Made by a program: the position numbers and the translations under genes
From: Aquificaceae bacterium
GTDB taxonomy: Bacteria; Aquificota; Aquificia; Aquificales; Aquificaceae
Reading direction: 5' to 3'
Assembly (NCBI GenBank): GCA_026981975.1
Contig: JALSHV010000010.1
Location: forward strand, 62,001 to 126,000
Length of the DNA stretch: 64,000 nucleotides
Part shown: in pieces, positions 1 to 8,932 of the stretch
Numbering within the stretch: the stretch's first letter is position 1
Layout of the letters: every line of letters starts with the position of its first letter
The notes under the pieces: generated by a model
The model's database searches: none
What the model saw: the letters and a program-made list of their open reading frames with translations, nothing else
Told to the model about the DNA's origin: nothing

Positions 1-2
1 TA

Positions 3-650
3 GAAAAAGAAACGGATCTCATTCAGAAGAAGATAAACGTAAACCGTATAGAGAAGAATTTGTATGAAATAAATCTGCATTTGAAAAATATCTCCGATAA
101 AGAGTTAAAAGAACTGCACCTTGAACAAAAGGTAAAGGATTCATTCCCTCAAAGCATAGAAGGAATTAAAGTTCTTTCACGAACCCCCTTTATTTTTGAA
201 TATCTAATCTTGTATGTTACAGATGTAACTGATGGTAAGATGATTGTTAAACTACCACCACTGTCTTCCGGAGAGGAACTTGAATTAACTTACAGAATAA
301 GCTCCTTAGAGAAACCGGAAGTTCCAAGAATTGTAGGAAATACTTTTTACATTAAAGAAGAAAGAAAAGAAGTTTACATTCTTGTTGCAAAATACACTTT
401 CCTATTCGGATACGGAAAAACAAAAACAAAAAATCCAAATATTAAAAATCTGAAAGAGGTAATAGAAGGTTTTAGAAAAATAGGAATAAAACCTGTTGTT
501 AAGATAACAGGTGTAGCAGATGGAAAGACAAAAAATCCTAAGAGGAATGAAGAAATAGCAAGCGAAAGAGCTAAATTTATAGCTACACAGATAATAGGAG
601 AAAACTACGCCTGCTTTTTACGACGTAGTTTTGCAGTAGAATTCAAATAA
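3..650 (+). CDS. OmpA-domain envelope protein, C-terminal part (cut by window edge)
   Basis: The frame is open from the first base of the window, so only the C-terminal part is seen; the first internal start-like codon is TTG at 60, but the codons before it continue the same protein. The N-terminal visible part is a beta-rich region like the DUF11-type repeats of surface proteins. The last ~90 residues resemble an OmpA/MotB peptidoglycan-binding domain: a strand followed by a helix, then K-I-T-G-V-A-D-G, then N-E-E-I-A-S-E-R-A. It would anchor an outer-membrane or periplasmic protein to the cell wall. The 3' end overlaps the convergent hisF by 8 bp. The domain call is reasonable; the function of the full protein is unknown. 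Confidence 0.6.
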   Translation, partial: EKETDLIQKKINVNRIEKNLYEINLHLKNISDKELKELHLEQKVKDSFPQSIEGIKVLSRTPFIFEYLILYVTDVTDGKMIVKLPPLSSGEELELTYRISSLEKPEVPRIVGNTFYIKEERKEVYILVAKYTFLFGYGKTKTKNPNIKNLKEVIEGFRKIGIKPVVKITGVADGKTKNPKRNEEIASERAKFIATQIIGENYACFLRRSFAVEFK

Positions 651-1401
651 CCCTTATGGGTAATCCTCTTTTAGAGAGAAACCTTTTAAGATCCGGAATA
701 CTTATCTCTCCAAAATGAAAAAGAGACGCAGCTAAAGCTGCATCTGCTAAACCTTCTGTAAAAACTTTATAAAAATGCTCCTTATTACCCGCACCGCCAC
801 TGGCTATTACAGGAATGTTTACCGCTTGTGCTACCGCTTTGCAAAGCTCTAGGTCATAACCTTTTTTTGTGCCGTCCCTATCCATTGAAGTGAGGAGAAT
901 TTCACCTGCTCCCAGTTCTTCTACTTTTTTAGCCCATTCAACTGCACATAGTTCTGTGGGTTTTCTTCCTCCATGGGTGTAAACTCTCCAACCTTCCTTA
1001 TCTCTCTTAGCATCTATAGCCACCACTATGCACTGAGAACCGAAAAGTTCCGCTCCTTCTTTTATAAGTTGGGGATTCAAAACTGCAGCTGTGTTTATTG
1101 AAACTTTGTCTGCTCCCGCTTCAAGAAGTCTTCTCATATCCTTTACAGTTCTTATTCCCCCTCCTACTGTGAAGGGCATGAAAACAGTTTCGGCAACTTT
1201 TTTAACCACGTCTATCATAATGCTCCTTTGCTCCGCTGAAGCGGTTATATCTAAGAAGACTAATTCATCGGCTCCTTCTTCCTCGTATCTCTTAGCCGTT
1301 TCCACTGGATCTCCCGCGTCCCTAAGGTTGAGAAATTTTATACCTTTTACAACTCTACCGCGATCCACATCAAGACAAGGAATAATCCTTTTAGCAAGCA
1401 T
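643..1401 (-). CDS. hisF: Imidazole glycerol phosphate synthase, cyclase subunit HisF
   Basis: Cyclase half of the HisFH synthase. It closes the imidazole ring using ammonia from HisH, giving imidazole glycerol phosphate and AICAR (histidine and purine pathways); cytoplasmic. At 252 residues it has normal length, and both catalytic aspartates are in place: Asp11 in the N-terminal I-P-C-L-D-V segment and Asp130 in V-A-I-D-A-K-R. A (beta/alpha)8 barrel with phosphate-binding glycines (T-V-G-G-G-I, S-G-G-A-G). No other his gene lies nearby, so the pathway is scattered. The ATG at 1401 lies 9 nt from a TATAAC box (1416-1411), suggesting a very short or absent leader. Confidence 0.97.
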   Translation of the reverse strand: MLAKRIIPCLDVDRGRVVKGIKFLNLRDAGDPVETAKRYEEEGADELVFLDITASAEQRSIMIDVVKKVAETVFMPFTVGGGIRTVKDMRRLLEAGADKVSINTAAVLNPQLIKEGAELFGSQCIVVAIDAKRDKEGWRVYTHGGRKPTELCAVEWAKKVEELGAGEILLTSMDRDGTKKGYDLELCKAVAQAVNIPVIASGGAGNKEHFYKVFTEGLADAALAASLFHFGEISIPDLKRFLSKRGLPIRVI

Positions 1402-1410
1402 AGGAATTAA

Positions 1411-1418
1411 GTTATATT
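1411..1418. promoter_or_regulatory. Overlapping divergent -10 boxes for hisF and tRNA-Arg
   Basis: TATATT at 1413-1418 on the plus strand lies 9 nt before tRNA-Arg. TATAAC on the minus strand (1416-1411) lies 9 nt before the hisF ATG. No clear -35 is visible for either. Assignment rests on position and base composition only. Confidence 0.4.
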
Positions 1419-1427
1419 ATTAAAAAA

Positions 1428-1501
1428 CGGGGCGTAGCTCAACAGGATAGAGCGCGGGACTACGGATCCCGAGGTTGTGGGTTCGACTCCCACCGCCCCG
1501 G
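1428..1501 (+). tRNA. tRNA-Arg (ACG)
   Basis: Full cloverleaf. The acceptor CGGGGCG (1428-1434) pairs with CGCCCCG (1494-1500), with discriminator G at 1501. The D arm has GCTC/GAGC, the anticodon arm CGGGA-CTACGGA-TCCCG with anticodon ACG, and the T arm GTGGG-TTCGACT-CCCAC. CCA is not encoded. The smpB start codon follows 8 nt after the discriminator, so processing of a joint transcript would leave smpB almost leaderless. Confidence 0.95.
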
Positions 1502-1509
1502 AGAGGATT

Positions 1510-1980
1510 ATGAGGAAAACTCAAACAGTTTTGATAGCAGAGAACAAAGAAGCACGTGCGAGATACGAAATAGCGGAAAGATACGAAGCAGGAGTTTCCT
1601 TAGAGGGATCAGAAGTAAAATCTCTTAGAAGCAGAGGAAATGTTTCCTTCAAAGACAGCTTTGTAAGGGTGGAAAACGGAGAAGCATGGCTGTATAACCT
1701 TTACATCGCACCCTATAGGTATGCTACACTAAAGCCACCTGATCCTCTCAGAAAGAGAAAACTTCTCCTTCACAAAAGGGAAATAATAAGGTTGTTTGGA
1801 AAAGTCAAAGAAAAAGGCTATACGATTATTCCCCTTAAGCTTTACTGGAAAAATGGTTGGATTAAAGTGGAAATAGCTCTTGCAAAAGGCAAAAAATTAC
1901 ACGATAGAAGAGAGGAGCTTAAAGAAAGAGCTATAAAAAGGGAACTGGAAAGGGAGTTAAAAGGAAAGCTTAAACTCTGA
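1510..1980 (+). CDS. smpB: SsrA-binding protein SmpB
   Basis: Binds tmRNA and brings it to stalled ribosomes for trans-translation. 156 residues, the usual family length. The N-terminal half has the OB-fold signature (Y-E-A-G-V-S-L-E-G-S-E-V-K-S-L-R) and the C-terminal tail is highly basic, as expected for the tmRNA/ribosome-binding tail. A longer frame begins with GTG at 1477, but that lies inside tRNA-Arg. The ATG at 1510, with GAGAGG at 1501-1506, is the sensible start. It lies directly downstream of the tRNA gene and is probably co-transcribed with it. Convergent with queE, which ends at the next base. Confidence 0.96.
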   Translation: MRKTQTVLIAENKEARARYEIAERYEAGVSLEGSEVKSLRSRGNVSFKDSFVRVENGEAWLYNLYIAPYRYATLKPPDPLRKRKLLLHKREIIRLFGKVKEKGYTIIPLKLYWKNGWIKVEIALAKGKKLHDRREELKERAIKRELERELKGKLKL

Positions 1981-2637
1981 TTAAGGAATTCCAAGAAATT
2001 TATGAATTTGAGGTATTACCCTAACCCTGTAACCCGCTTCACTTAGTTTTTTTTGAAGTTCAAAAGCTTTCTTTAAAAAGTTGGGTTTATTTCCCTCGGG
2101 CTGTAAAACCACTCTTCCTGTTAAGAGAAAGTGTATAAACTCGCTTCTGAGTAAATTCTCTTCTTCCAAAGTCCCATCAACCACGAACTTAAGCTCTGAA
2201 GCGTATTTTAAAACTGATGGATTTACAAAGAAAGACGCTGTAGCTTTAGGTGAGCAAGTTATGTGAATCCGGGAGGCTAAATCTTCCATACCCTCAAGCC
2301 AAATTGTTCCATTGGTTTCTATTTGCAGGCTATAACCTGTTTCAAGCAGAGATTTTGAAAGAGTTATAAGTTCCTTGTGACAAAAAGGTTCTCCACCTGT
2401 AATGACAACGTGTTTTGCTTTAAAATTTCTTATTATCCTCAGGACTTTTGTCAGTTCCATATTGGGATCTGCAAACTCCAAAGCCTCCGGTTGGTCACAC
2501 CAAGAGCATCTGAGGTTGCAACCCTGAAACCTTAAGAATACCGAAAGTGTGCCTACTAAAAGCCCTTCTCCTTGGATACTTTCGTAGATGTCTCTTAGAC
2601 TCAAATAGATCTTTGTTCCAGCTTTACCTCGTAGCAT
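1981..2637 (-). CDS. queE: 7-carboxy-7-deazaguanine synthase QueE
   Basis: Radical-SAM enzyme that converts 6-carboxytetrahydropterin to 7-carboxy-7-deazaguanine in the queuosine (preQ0) pathway. The cluster motif C-x3-C-x2-C is Cys40, Cys44, Cys47. The substrate-side S-I-Q-G-E-G precedes it and the T-G-G-E-P SAM motif follows. Two starts are possible: ATG at 2637, overlapping infB by 37 bp, or TTG at 2604, which forms a TTGA overlap with the infB stop and gives a 207-residue protein. Both leave the catalytic part intact. Most likely translationally coupled to infB. Confidence 0.93.
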   Translation of the reverse strand: MLRGKAGTKIYLSLRDIYESIQGEGLLVGTLSVFLRFQGCNLRCSWCDQPEALEFADPNMELTKVLRIIRNFKAKHVVITGGEPFCHKELITLSKSLLETGYSLQIETNGTIWLEGMEDLASRIHITCSPKATASFFVNPSVLKYASELKFVVDGTLEEENLLRSEFIHFLLTGRVVLQPEGNKPNFLKKAFELQKKLSEAGYRVRVIPQIHKFLGIP

Positions 2638-4931
2638 TCTATTATATCACCGACTTTTATATCGTTGAAATTCTGAAGTTTTATCCCACATTCATAACCT
2701 TTTGTTACTTCCTGAACGTCCTCTTTAAAACGCTTTAGGGATTCTATTTTTCCTTCATACACTATTACTCCTTCTCTTATGAGCCTTGAATTTTTACCTC
2801 TTACTATCTTTCCTTCTAAAACGTAACAACCAGCCACTGTGCCGATCTTTTTGATTTTAAAAACAGCTCTTACTTCAGCAGAACCAAGTATTTCTTCCCT
2901 TTCTATAGGTTCTAAAAGACCTTGAAGGGCTTTTTTAACATCGTCTATAACTTGATATATTATGCTGTAGAGTCTTACATCTACCTTTTCACGCTCCATC
3001 AATTCCCTTGCCTTAGGATCAGGTCGTGTGTTGAATCCTATCACAATTGCAGAAGAAGCTTTAGCAAGCATAATGTCGTTCTCTGTTATACCACCTACAG
3101 CTCCGTGAATAACTCTAACAGCTACTTCTTCAGTGGAAAGCTCTTCAAGGGACTTTCGCAGAGCTTCTAAGGATCCCATTGTGTCCGCCTTAATTACAAG
3201 CCGTAATTCACGGGTTTCTCCCGCTTCTATTTTTTTGTATATATCTTCAAGTCTAATTCCCTGAGCAGTTTTTTCCTCCTTTTCTCTTTTCTCTTTTATT
3301 TTTTCCGCAATATCACGTGCCTTTCTTTCGCTTTCTACCACCACCAACGTATCCCCTGCCACAGGAAGTTCTTCAAATCCGAGAACTTCAACAGGAACAG
3401 AGGGTCCGGCACTTTTCACTTGCCTACCCTTGTCGTCAAACATAGCTCTTACTCTTCCGTATGTTATTCCTGCAACAAATACGTCTCCTACGTGCAGTGT
3501 TCCTTCCTGGAGAATAACAGTAGCGGTAGGTCCTTTCTTGCGATCCAGTTTTGCTTCTATGATAATTCCCTTTGCTCTTTTATTAGGATTTGCTTTGAGT
3601 TCAAGAATATCTGCCAATAAGGTTATCATTTCAAGAAGTTGTTCCACGTTTTCTCCAGTTTTTGCGGACACATCTACAAATATGGTATCTCCTCCCCAAT
3701 CTTCGGGGATCAGTCCATGATCAGATAGTTCTCTTCTTACCTTCATCGGATCCGCACCGGGTTTATCTATCTTGTTTACAGCCACAATTATGGGAACATT
3801 AAAAGTTTTTGCATGGTTTATCGCCTCTATTGTCTGAGGCATTACACCATCGTCCGCGGCTACCACAAGAACCGCTATATCGGTTATCTGTGCGCCTCTT
3901 GCGCGAAGGGAAGTAAAAGCTTCATGTCCTGGTGTGTCTAAGAAAGTTATGGTTCTCCCGTTGGGTAGTCTTACCTGTGAAGCTCCTATATGTTGAGTTA
4001 TTCCCCCTTTTTCCTTCTGTGCTACGTTGGTCTTACGAATTCTGTCCAGCAAGGTTGTCTTACCGTGATCTACATGTCCCATAATAACCACTATAGGAGG
4101 TCTGGGTTTTAAGTCTTCTGGTTTATCTTCTATCTCTTCTATAAGGACTTCTTCTTCTTCTTCTTTTTTTATTTCCGCTAAAACACCAAAAGATTCTGCT
4201 ATTTCCATAGCTGTTTCGGGAGGAACACTTTGATTTATTGTTGCAAGAATTCCTCTCTTTAAAAGCTCTTCTATTATTTTGTTGGCAGGAACTTCAAGTC
4301 TTTGAGCCAATTCCCTTACTGTTATTCCTTCTTCTATTTCTATTATCTTTATTTCTTCCTTTTTCTCCTTTGGTTTTTCTTTTTTCTTTTCCTTCTCTAT
4401 TTGTTGTTGTAGTTTTCTTAAGATCTGTTCTTCTTCTTTTATCAGTTTTTCCTGTTTCTCTTCTTTGGAAGTTTTAATTTCTTCTTTTTTTTCTTCTTCA
4501 GTTTTGGGTGTTTCTACCGGCGGTTTTTCAATAGGTTTTCTAAATTCTCTGACTTTTTTCGGAGGTTTAGCTCTAAGTCGCGGGGGTTCTACTTCTTCTA
4601 AAGGTTTTTCCTTTATCTCTTTGCCGAGAGCTTCCGCAACAACTTCTTCTATGGGTTTTTCTTCAACGGAAATTTCCTCTTCCTCCTCTTCAGAAATCAA
4701 AGGTGCTTTTTCCTCCCTTTCGGGAATAGCCTTGCTTTTTTCCTTTTCTCTTTTATCCTTAGGTTCTCCAAATTCTTGATATATCATCTCCAACTGAAAT
4801 TCTTCCAGAATATGGAAGTTAGACCACTTCTTATTGTCTTCCCGCGGAGACCACTTTTCAAGAAACTCTATGAGTTTCTTAGGTTTAATTCCCAGCTCCT
4901 TTGCAACATCTTGAACTCTTTTCTTTTCCAA
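2601..4931 (-). CDS. infB: Translation initiation factor IF-2
   Basis: GTPase that delivers initiator tRNA to the 30S subunit. 776 residues. There is an N-terminal IF2N helical domain, a long charged Lys/Glu linker (about residues 58-200), a second IF2N domain (about 200-250), then the G domain with G-H-V-D-H-G-K-T at 285-292, D-T-P-G-H and N-K-I-D, and C-terminal domains II-IV. The start is TTG at 4931, supported by AGGAGG (4946-4941) 9 nt upstream; no nearby ATG fits. A -10 TATAAT lies at 4961-4956. The unusual TTG start on a core translation gene is noted. Confidence 0.97.
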   Translation of the reverse strand: MEKKRVQDVAKELGIKPKKLIEFLEKWSPREDNKKWSNFHILEEFQLEMIYQEFGEPKDKREKEKSKAIPEREEKAPLISEEEEEEISVEEKPIEEVVAEALGKEIKEKPLEEVEPPRLRAKPPKKVREFRKPIEKPPVETPKTEEEKKEEIKTSKEEKQEKLIKEEEQILRKLQQQIEKEKKKEKPKEKKEEIKIIEIEEGITVRELAQRLEVPANKIIEELLKRGILATINQSVPPETAMEIAESFGVLAEIKKEEEEEVLIEEIEDKPEDLKPRPPIVVIMGHVDHGKTTLLDRIRKTNVAQKEKGGITQHIGASQVRLPNGRTITFLDTPGHEAFTSLRARGAQITDIAVLVVAADDGVMPQTIEAINHAKTFNVPIIVAVNKIDKPGADPMKVRRELSDHGLIPEDWGGDTIFVDVSAKTGENVEQLLEMITLLADILELKANPNKRAKGIIIEAKLDRKKGPTATVILQEGTLHVGDVFVAGITYGRVRAMFDDKGRQVKSAGPSVPVEVLGFEELPVAGDTLVVVESERKARDIAEKIKEKREKEEKTAQGIRLEDIYKKIEAGETRELRLVIKADTMGSLEALRKSLEELSTEEVAVRVIHGAVGGITENDIMLAKASSAIVIGFNTRPDPKARELMEREKVDVRLYSIIYQVIDDVKKALQGLLEPIEREEILGSAEVRAVFKIKKIGTVAGCYVLEGKIVRGKNSRLIREGVIVYEGKIESLKRFKEDVQEVTKGYECGIKLQNFNDIKVGDIIECYEVKLEQRSI

Positions 4932-4955
4932 TACTCCAAACCTCCTAAGAGATAT

Positions 4956-4996
4956 ATTATAGGCATAGGAAACCTTAATGCACAGATGGGTATAAT
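4956..4996. promoter_or_regulatory. Divergent -10 boxes between infB and the APH-like gene
   Basis: TATAAT on the minus strand at 4961-4956 serves infB and leaves a leader long enough for its AGGAGG. TATAAT on the plus strand at 4991-4996 lies only 8 nt before the GTG at 5005, so that transcript would be leaderless or nearly so. -35 matches are weak on both sides. Confidence 0.5.
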
Positions 4997-5004
4997 ATCT
5001 AAAG

Positions 5005-5967
5005 GTGATTGAACAACTGGCAAGGGAACTAAAAGCTGAACTGGTTCAAACTCATACTTCCTGGGTTCTTCTGTTGAAGGATACTGTTTACAAAATAAAA
5101 AAACCTGTAAACTTCGGATTTTTAGACTATTCTACTCTTGAAAAGCGAAAGGTAAACTGCGAAAAGGAAGTTTTACTGAATAAACGTCTTTGCTCCTCAA
5201 TTTATCTTGGAGTTGTTCCTGTAAGTGAAAAAAACGGCAGGCTTGTGCTGGAAGAAGACAGCAATGTAGTTGACTTTGCGGTAAAGATGAGAAGAATACC
5301 GAAGGATAGTATTTTGCTGAATAAGCTTTCGGAAATTTCCAATGTTCAAATGAGAGAAATTGCCAAGGTGATAGCGGAGTTTCATTTATCAGCTGAAAGA
5401 GCTGATGAATTTGGAAGTATAGAGATAATGAAATTCAATACAGATGAAAATTTTAAACAAACTGAGAAATATGTGGGAATAACTATTCCCCAACAAGTTT
5501 ATGAATTTATAAGAGATAAAACTGATCTTTTTTATAAAAAATATGAAGAAATTTTTGAAAAAAGGATAAAAGAAGGTAGGATAAGAGATGGTCACGGAGA
5601 CATAAGGTTAGAACACATTGCTTTTCTTAAAGAAGGTATATGTATTTTTGACTGTATAGAGTTTAACGATCGCTTCAGATGCACAGATGTTATTAATGAT
5701 ATGTGTTTTTTATCTATGGAATTAGATTTTTACGGTAAAGAAAAACTATCTCGTGCGTATGAACAAGAGTATTACAAGATCACAGAAGATCCGGAATTTT
5801 ATTTATTTCTACCTTTTTTCAAATGCTATAGAGCCTACGTCAGAGGAAAGGTCACCAGCTTTCTGCTGGACGATCCTTTTGTGCCAGATAGTCAAAAGGA
5901 AGAAATCAGAAAAAAAGCGGAGAAGCTTTTTAGACTCGCTTACAAGTATGCACAAGCAGTGAAGTAA
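5005..5967 (+). CDS. Aminoglycoside-phosphotransferase-like kinase (COG2187-type half)
   Basis: A protein-kinase-like fold of the APH family. Asp-x-x-x-Asp catalytic region [10 protein letters not shown] at residues 195-204, followed by I-F-D-C-I-E-F-N-D at 214-222 as the metal-binding D. In many bacteria this domain is the N-terminal half of a ~500-residue protein whose C-terminal half is a COG0645 AAA/P-loop kinase. Here it ends after 320 residues, and the matching P-loop half is a separate gene at 21088-21630. The substrate is unknown; antibiotic resistance should not be assumed. Starts with GTG right after a -10 box (see 4956-4996). Family assignment is from my own motif reading. Confidence 0.75.
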   Translation: MIEQLARELKAELVQTHTSWVLLLKDTVYKIKKPVNFGFLDYSTLEKRKVNCEKEVLLNKRLCSSIYLGVVPVSEKNGRLVLEEDSNVVDFAVKMRRIPKDSILLNKLSEISNVQMREIAKVIAEFHLSAERADEFGSIEIMKFNTDENFKQTEKYVGITIPQQVYEFIRDKTDLFYKKYEEIFEKRIKEGRIRDGHGDIRLEHIAFLKEGICIFDCIEFNDRFRCTDVINDMCFLSMELDFYGKEKLSRAYEQEYYKITEDPEFYLFLPFFKCYRAYVRGKVTSFLLDDPFVPDSQKEEIRKKAEKLFRLAYKYAQAVK

Positions 5968-5970
5968 GCT

Positions 5971-6591
5971 TTAACCTATAACTTCTAAAACTATTTCACC
6001 GTAAGGTTCTTTCTGGTGAAGTTCAATTTTACCTTCATGATACAAATACATAAGAGCCATAAATTGAGGAACAAAGTTAACTTTATCTAAAAAGGTTATA
6101 AACTCTATGCGTTTACCTACTTCTAAACTCCCCAAAAATTCCCACATTTCCCTAAGGATATCTTCAAAACGTGATATGTGAAGAGGTATTATCCTGCCTG
6201 CTTTTCTTCCACCTTTTCCGTTCCTAACTGTGGAGCGTTTACCGAAAATCCTTTTAGCTTTTTCAATATTGTCAGTAAGAGTTTCCTCTACCTTAGGGCT
6301 TTCTTCATCAAACATTTCTACCAATTCTTCTAAAGTATAGTTGCGCCTCTGTTTTGGTTTGCGTTCTGGTTTTGGGAACAGAACTTCTACTTTCTTTTTA
6401 AGAAGGAAAGAAGCTGCCACTACTGCTCTGGCGGGAATTCTCAAATCAAGACTTTCTCTTTTTCTAAGTTCTTCTATATAAAGATTAGCCAATTCAACTA
6501 TATCTACTTTCCACGGATCTAATCTCCCTTCTTCTATAAGAGGCACAATAAGAGCAAAAGGGTGATCTTCCTCAAATCTAAAGCTTACCAT
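5971..6591 (-). CDS. scpA: Segregation and condensation protein A (ScpA)
   Basis: Kleisin subunit of the SMC-ScpAB complex that organises and segregates the chromosome. 206 residues. The N-terminal part (about 10-65) carries the kleisin pattern P-L-I-E-E-G-R-L-D-P-W-K-V-D-I and the helix Y-I-E-E-L. The C-terminal winged-helix region (about 145-205) has V-P-Q-F-M-A-L-M-Y-L-Y-H-E-G-K-I, typical of ScpA. A charged linker lies between. Last gene of a five-gene minus-strand operon (cpoB-like, uppS, cdsA, galT, scpA). scpB is not in the window. Confidence 0.9.
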   Translation of the reverse strand: MVSFRFEEDHPFALIVPLIEEGRLDPWKVDIVELANLYIEELRKRESLDLRIPARAVVAASFLLKKKVEVLFPKPERKPKQRRNYTLEELVEMFDEESPKVEETLTDNIEKAKRIFGKRSTVRNGKGGRKAGRIIPLHISRFEDILREMWEFLGSLEVGKRIEFITFLDKVNFVPQFMALMYLYHEGKIELHQKEPYGEIVLEVIG

Positions 6592-6601
6592 CTTTATAAA
6601 A

Positions 6602-7510
6602 CTATTCGGTTCGGGAAGCGTATTTTACAGCTCTTAATTCTGATGCTGCTTCCTCGGGCGCTACGCTTACAATAACGTTTTCTGTCCCAAATTCAAATCC
6701 GCCGAATACGGAAACTCTGGGTAGTATTCTCAAGTAGTAATGGTAATCCCTATCCCAAGGGGGGGCTGACTGTAGTGTGAGATTATAGGAGATATTTTCT
6801 CCTAAATAAGTCTTAAGCAAAGAAACCGTCTCCTTTATGATTTCTCCGAGTTCCTCAAATCTACTTTCAAATACGAAGGAATTAATTCTATCCTTAGGGA
6901 TTATCCAGATTTCATAAGGTGTTACGGGAGCATAAGCCAGCAGAACGGAAAAGTTTTTTGAGTGAATGAGTATTCTCTCTTGAGATTCCATTTCCCTTTT
7001 TAAAAAATCCCTTAGGGCGTTTCTGTTTATTCTTTCATACTTTTCTTTTTCCTTCAAAAATCTGCGGGGATAAAAAGGTAAGGCAAGAACCTGTGAATGA
7101 GGGTGAGGAATTGAAGCTCCTGCTTTTTTACCTCTGTTTCTAAAAACAGCAACGTATTTAACATTTTCTAAGTTATAGTAGTAAACCAATCTCTCTTTAT
7201 AAGTCCACAGAAGTTTATCTAAATGGTTCATTCTATCAAGATCTTCATTATGCTGGGGAGAATCTACTATTACATCGTGCATGTGGGGAATTGCTGAAAA
7301 TTTGTTGGGAATTACTCTAACTATCCATCTGCTGTTCTCTTCTACTCTGAAAGACTCGCGCGGTGTAAGAGATTCATTCCCGGGGCAGAAGGGACATTGG
7401 AAAGGTTCTTCTTCTATTATTTCCTTTATAACATGAGGTCTTCTACTTCTTATAGAAGCTATTATGCACCTATCACCGGTAAGCGGATCTTCCCTTATGA
7501 AAAAACTCAT
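6602..7510 (-). CDS. galT: Galactose-1-phosphate uridylyltransferase-like protein
   Basis: HIT-superfamily nucleotidyl transferase, 302 residues. An N-terminal zinc site C-P-F-C (Cys39, Cys42) is followed by P-G-N-E, and the active-site H-P-H-S-Q lies at 136-140 with His138 as the likely nucleotide-accepting residue. H-D-V-I-V-D and late W-I-I-P-K fit GalT. The reaction would move UMP between UDP-glucose and galactose-1-phosphate. Since no other Leloir genes are present, it may instead be an ADP-sugar-type relative in sugar-nucleotide metabolism. It lies 3 nt after cdsA in the same operon. Confidence 0.85.
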   Translation of the reverse strand: MSFFIREDPLTGDRCIIASIRSRRPHVIKEIIEEEPFQCPFCPGNESLTPRESFRVEENSRWIVRVIPNKFSAIPHMHDVIVDSPQHNEDLDRMNHLDKLLWTYKERLVYYYNLENVKYVAVFRNRGKKAGASIPHPHSQVLALPFYPRRFLKEKEKYERINRNALRDFLKREMESQERILIHSKNFSVLLAYAPVTPYEIWIIPKDRINSFVFESRFEELGEIIKETVSLLKTYLGENISYNLTLQSAPPWDRDYHYYLRILPRVSVFGGFEFGTENVIVSVAPEEAASELRAVKYASRTE

Positions 7511-7512
7511 TC

Positions 7513-8241
7513 TTATAATTCTACATATTCGGCAATTAAACGGTAAAATATAGGAGCTGCAAAAATTACTGCGTCAAAGCGATCCACAAATCCACCGTGA
7601 GGACCTAATATTCCGGAAAAATCCTTAATGCCTGTTTGCCTTTTTATGAAACTTTTAAAGTAATCACCGATAACACCTGTTATAACTGTTATAACACTGA
7701 TAGGAAAAGCCTTGGAAATATCCAACGGTGATATGAGAAGAAAAAGAACAACAGCGATAACAAGTCCACCTATAAAGCCTTCCAAAGTTTTCCTCGGAGA
7801 TAATTTTGGAAAAAGAGGACGCTTACCGAAGTTTTTCCCTATATAGTAAGCAAAAACATCGTTAGCCCATATTGTTAGAAAAAATATCAGAAGAATATAA
7901 GTATCCTTTTCCTTTAAATCTATTAAGTATGAAGGAAAAAATCCAGTGTAAAGTAAAACGAAAATAGCCTTTAAAAATTCGTTTAAATTCCATCTTATAT
8001 ACCCGTAAGATAAAGCGATAAGAGAAATATACAGAATTCCTACAACTGTATCAGCGTAAAACAAAGCGGGAGATAAAAAGGAAGCAAACCATAGATTCTC
8101 AATTTTCAAAGAATCCAATAATTCCTTAGCCATAAAAAGGGAAAGAAGTGAAACTGCGAAGATAAAAAGTTTCAACGGTAGAAAAATAACCCCTAAGGTT
8201 ACAAAGGCTATCAACAGACCGTAGAGTTCTCTATTCATCAA
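7513..8241 (-). CDS. cdsA: Phosphatidate cytidylyltransferase CdsA
   Basis: Integral membrane enzyme making CDP-diacylglycerol from CTP and phosphatidic acid. 242 residues, with about seven hydrophobic segments. The family signature is visible in S-P-R-K-T-L-E-G-F-I-G-G (about residue 147) and, near the end, G-G-x-x-D-R-F-D-A-V. The start overlaps the uppS 3' end by 11 bp, so the two envelope-lipid genes are translationally coupled. Confidence 0.95.
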   Translation of the reverse strand: MMNRELYGLLIAFVTLGVIFLPLKLFIFAVSLLSLFMAKELLDSLKIENLWFASFLSPALFYADTVVGILYISLIALSYGYIRWNLNEFLKAIFVLLYTGFFPSYLIDLKEKDTYILLIFFLTIWANDVFAYYIGKNFGKRPLFPKLSPRKTLEGFIGGLVIAVVLFLLISPLDISKAFPISVITVITGVIGDYFKSFIKRQTGIKDFSGILGPHGGFVDRFDAVIFAAPIFYRLIAEYVEL

Positions 8242-8932
8242 GAATTCTTCCGAATTTTCTGGTTCTTCGTGAAAAATCTTCCACTGCTTTTATCAACTCA
8301 GCCGGAGTGAATTCGGGCCAGCAAAGATCTGTAAAGTAAAGCTCAGTGTAGGCAATATGCCACAGAAGAAAGTTTGAAATTCTCTTCTCTCCTGCTGTTC
8401 TGATGAGAAGATCCGGTGGTGGGATATTTCCAAGATCCAAAAGTTCAGAAAAGGTTTCTTCATCTATACTACTAAACTCAAGGCGCAAAGCCTTGTTAAT
8501 TGCTCTTAATATATCATCTCTACCACCGTAATCTACCGCGAGTATTACAGTGATTCTACAGTTTTGCGATGTATCTCTTTCAAGTTCCTCCATTAACAAT
8601 CTGAGATCTCTGCCTATACGATCTCTTCTTCCTATGAACTTTAGCCTTACTCCTTGTTCTAAAAGTTCCTCCTTTTTCTGACTTAGGTAACTTTTAAGGA
8701 GATCAAAAAGCAGATTAACCTCTTCTTGAGGTCTGTTCCAATTCTCCGTGGAAAAAGCAAAAAGTGAGAGATATTTTACTCCAAGATTTGCACAAGCTTT
8801 TACTATCTCTTCTGCTACCTCTGCTCCCCTGTAATGTCCTACAATGCGAGGTAAACCTTGGCGATTAGCCCATCTGCCGTTGCCGTCCATTATTATAGCT
8901 ATATGTTGCGGTATTTTAATGTGTCCCATCAT
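8231..8932 (-). CDS. uppS: Undecaprenyl diphosphate synthase (cis-prenyltransferase)
   Basis: Condenses isopentenyl diphosphate onto farnesyl diphosphate in cis to make the C55 carrier lipid for peptidoglycan and O-antigen. The catalytic motif I-M-D-G-N-G-R-W-A lies at residues 14-22 with Asp16. S-T-E-N-W and the C-terminal R-T-A-G-E-x-R-I-S-N-F-L-L-W are intact. Starts at ATG 8932 in an ATGA overlap with the upstream cpoB-like gene; the next codon is also ATG (8929), so the exact start is open by one residue. Confidence 0.97.
   Translation of the reverse strand: MMGHIKIPQHIAIIMDGNGRWANRQGLPRIVGHYRGAEVAEEIVKACANLGVKYLSLFAFSTENWNRPQEEVNLLFDLLKSYLSQKKEELLEQGVRLKFIGRRDRIGRDLRLLMEELERDTSQNCRITVILAVDYGGRDDILRAINKALRLEFSSIDEETFSELLDLGNIPPPDLLIRTAGEKRISNFLLWHIAYTELYFTDLCWPEFTPAELIKAVEDFSRRTRKFGRILDE

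Noticed and set aside
1477-1509. Longer N-terminus for SmpB starting with GTG
   Set aside because: Those bases are the T arm and acceptor of tRNA-Arg; the ATG at 1510 fits the family.
4238-4477. Plus-strand frame rich in Leu/Phe/Ser opposite infB
   Set aside because: A mirror of the Lys/Glu-rich linker codons of IF-2 (GAA/AAG read antisense); no ribosome site.
5005-5967. Antibiotic-resistance aminoglycoside kinase
   Set aside because: Shares the APH fold only; resembles the N-terminal half of housekeeping-type fused kinases, with no resistance context or mobile elements.
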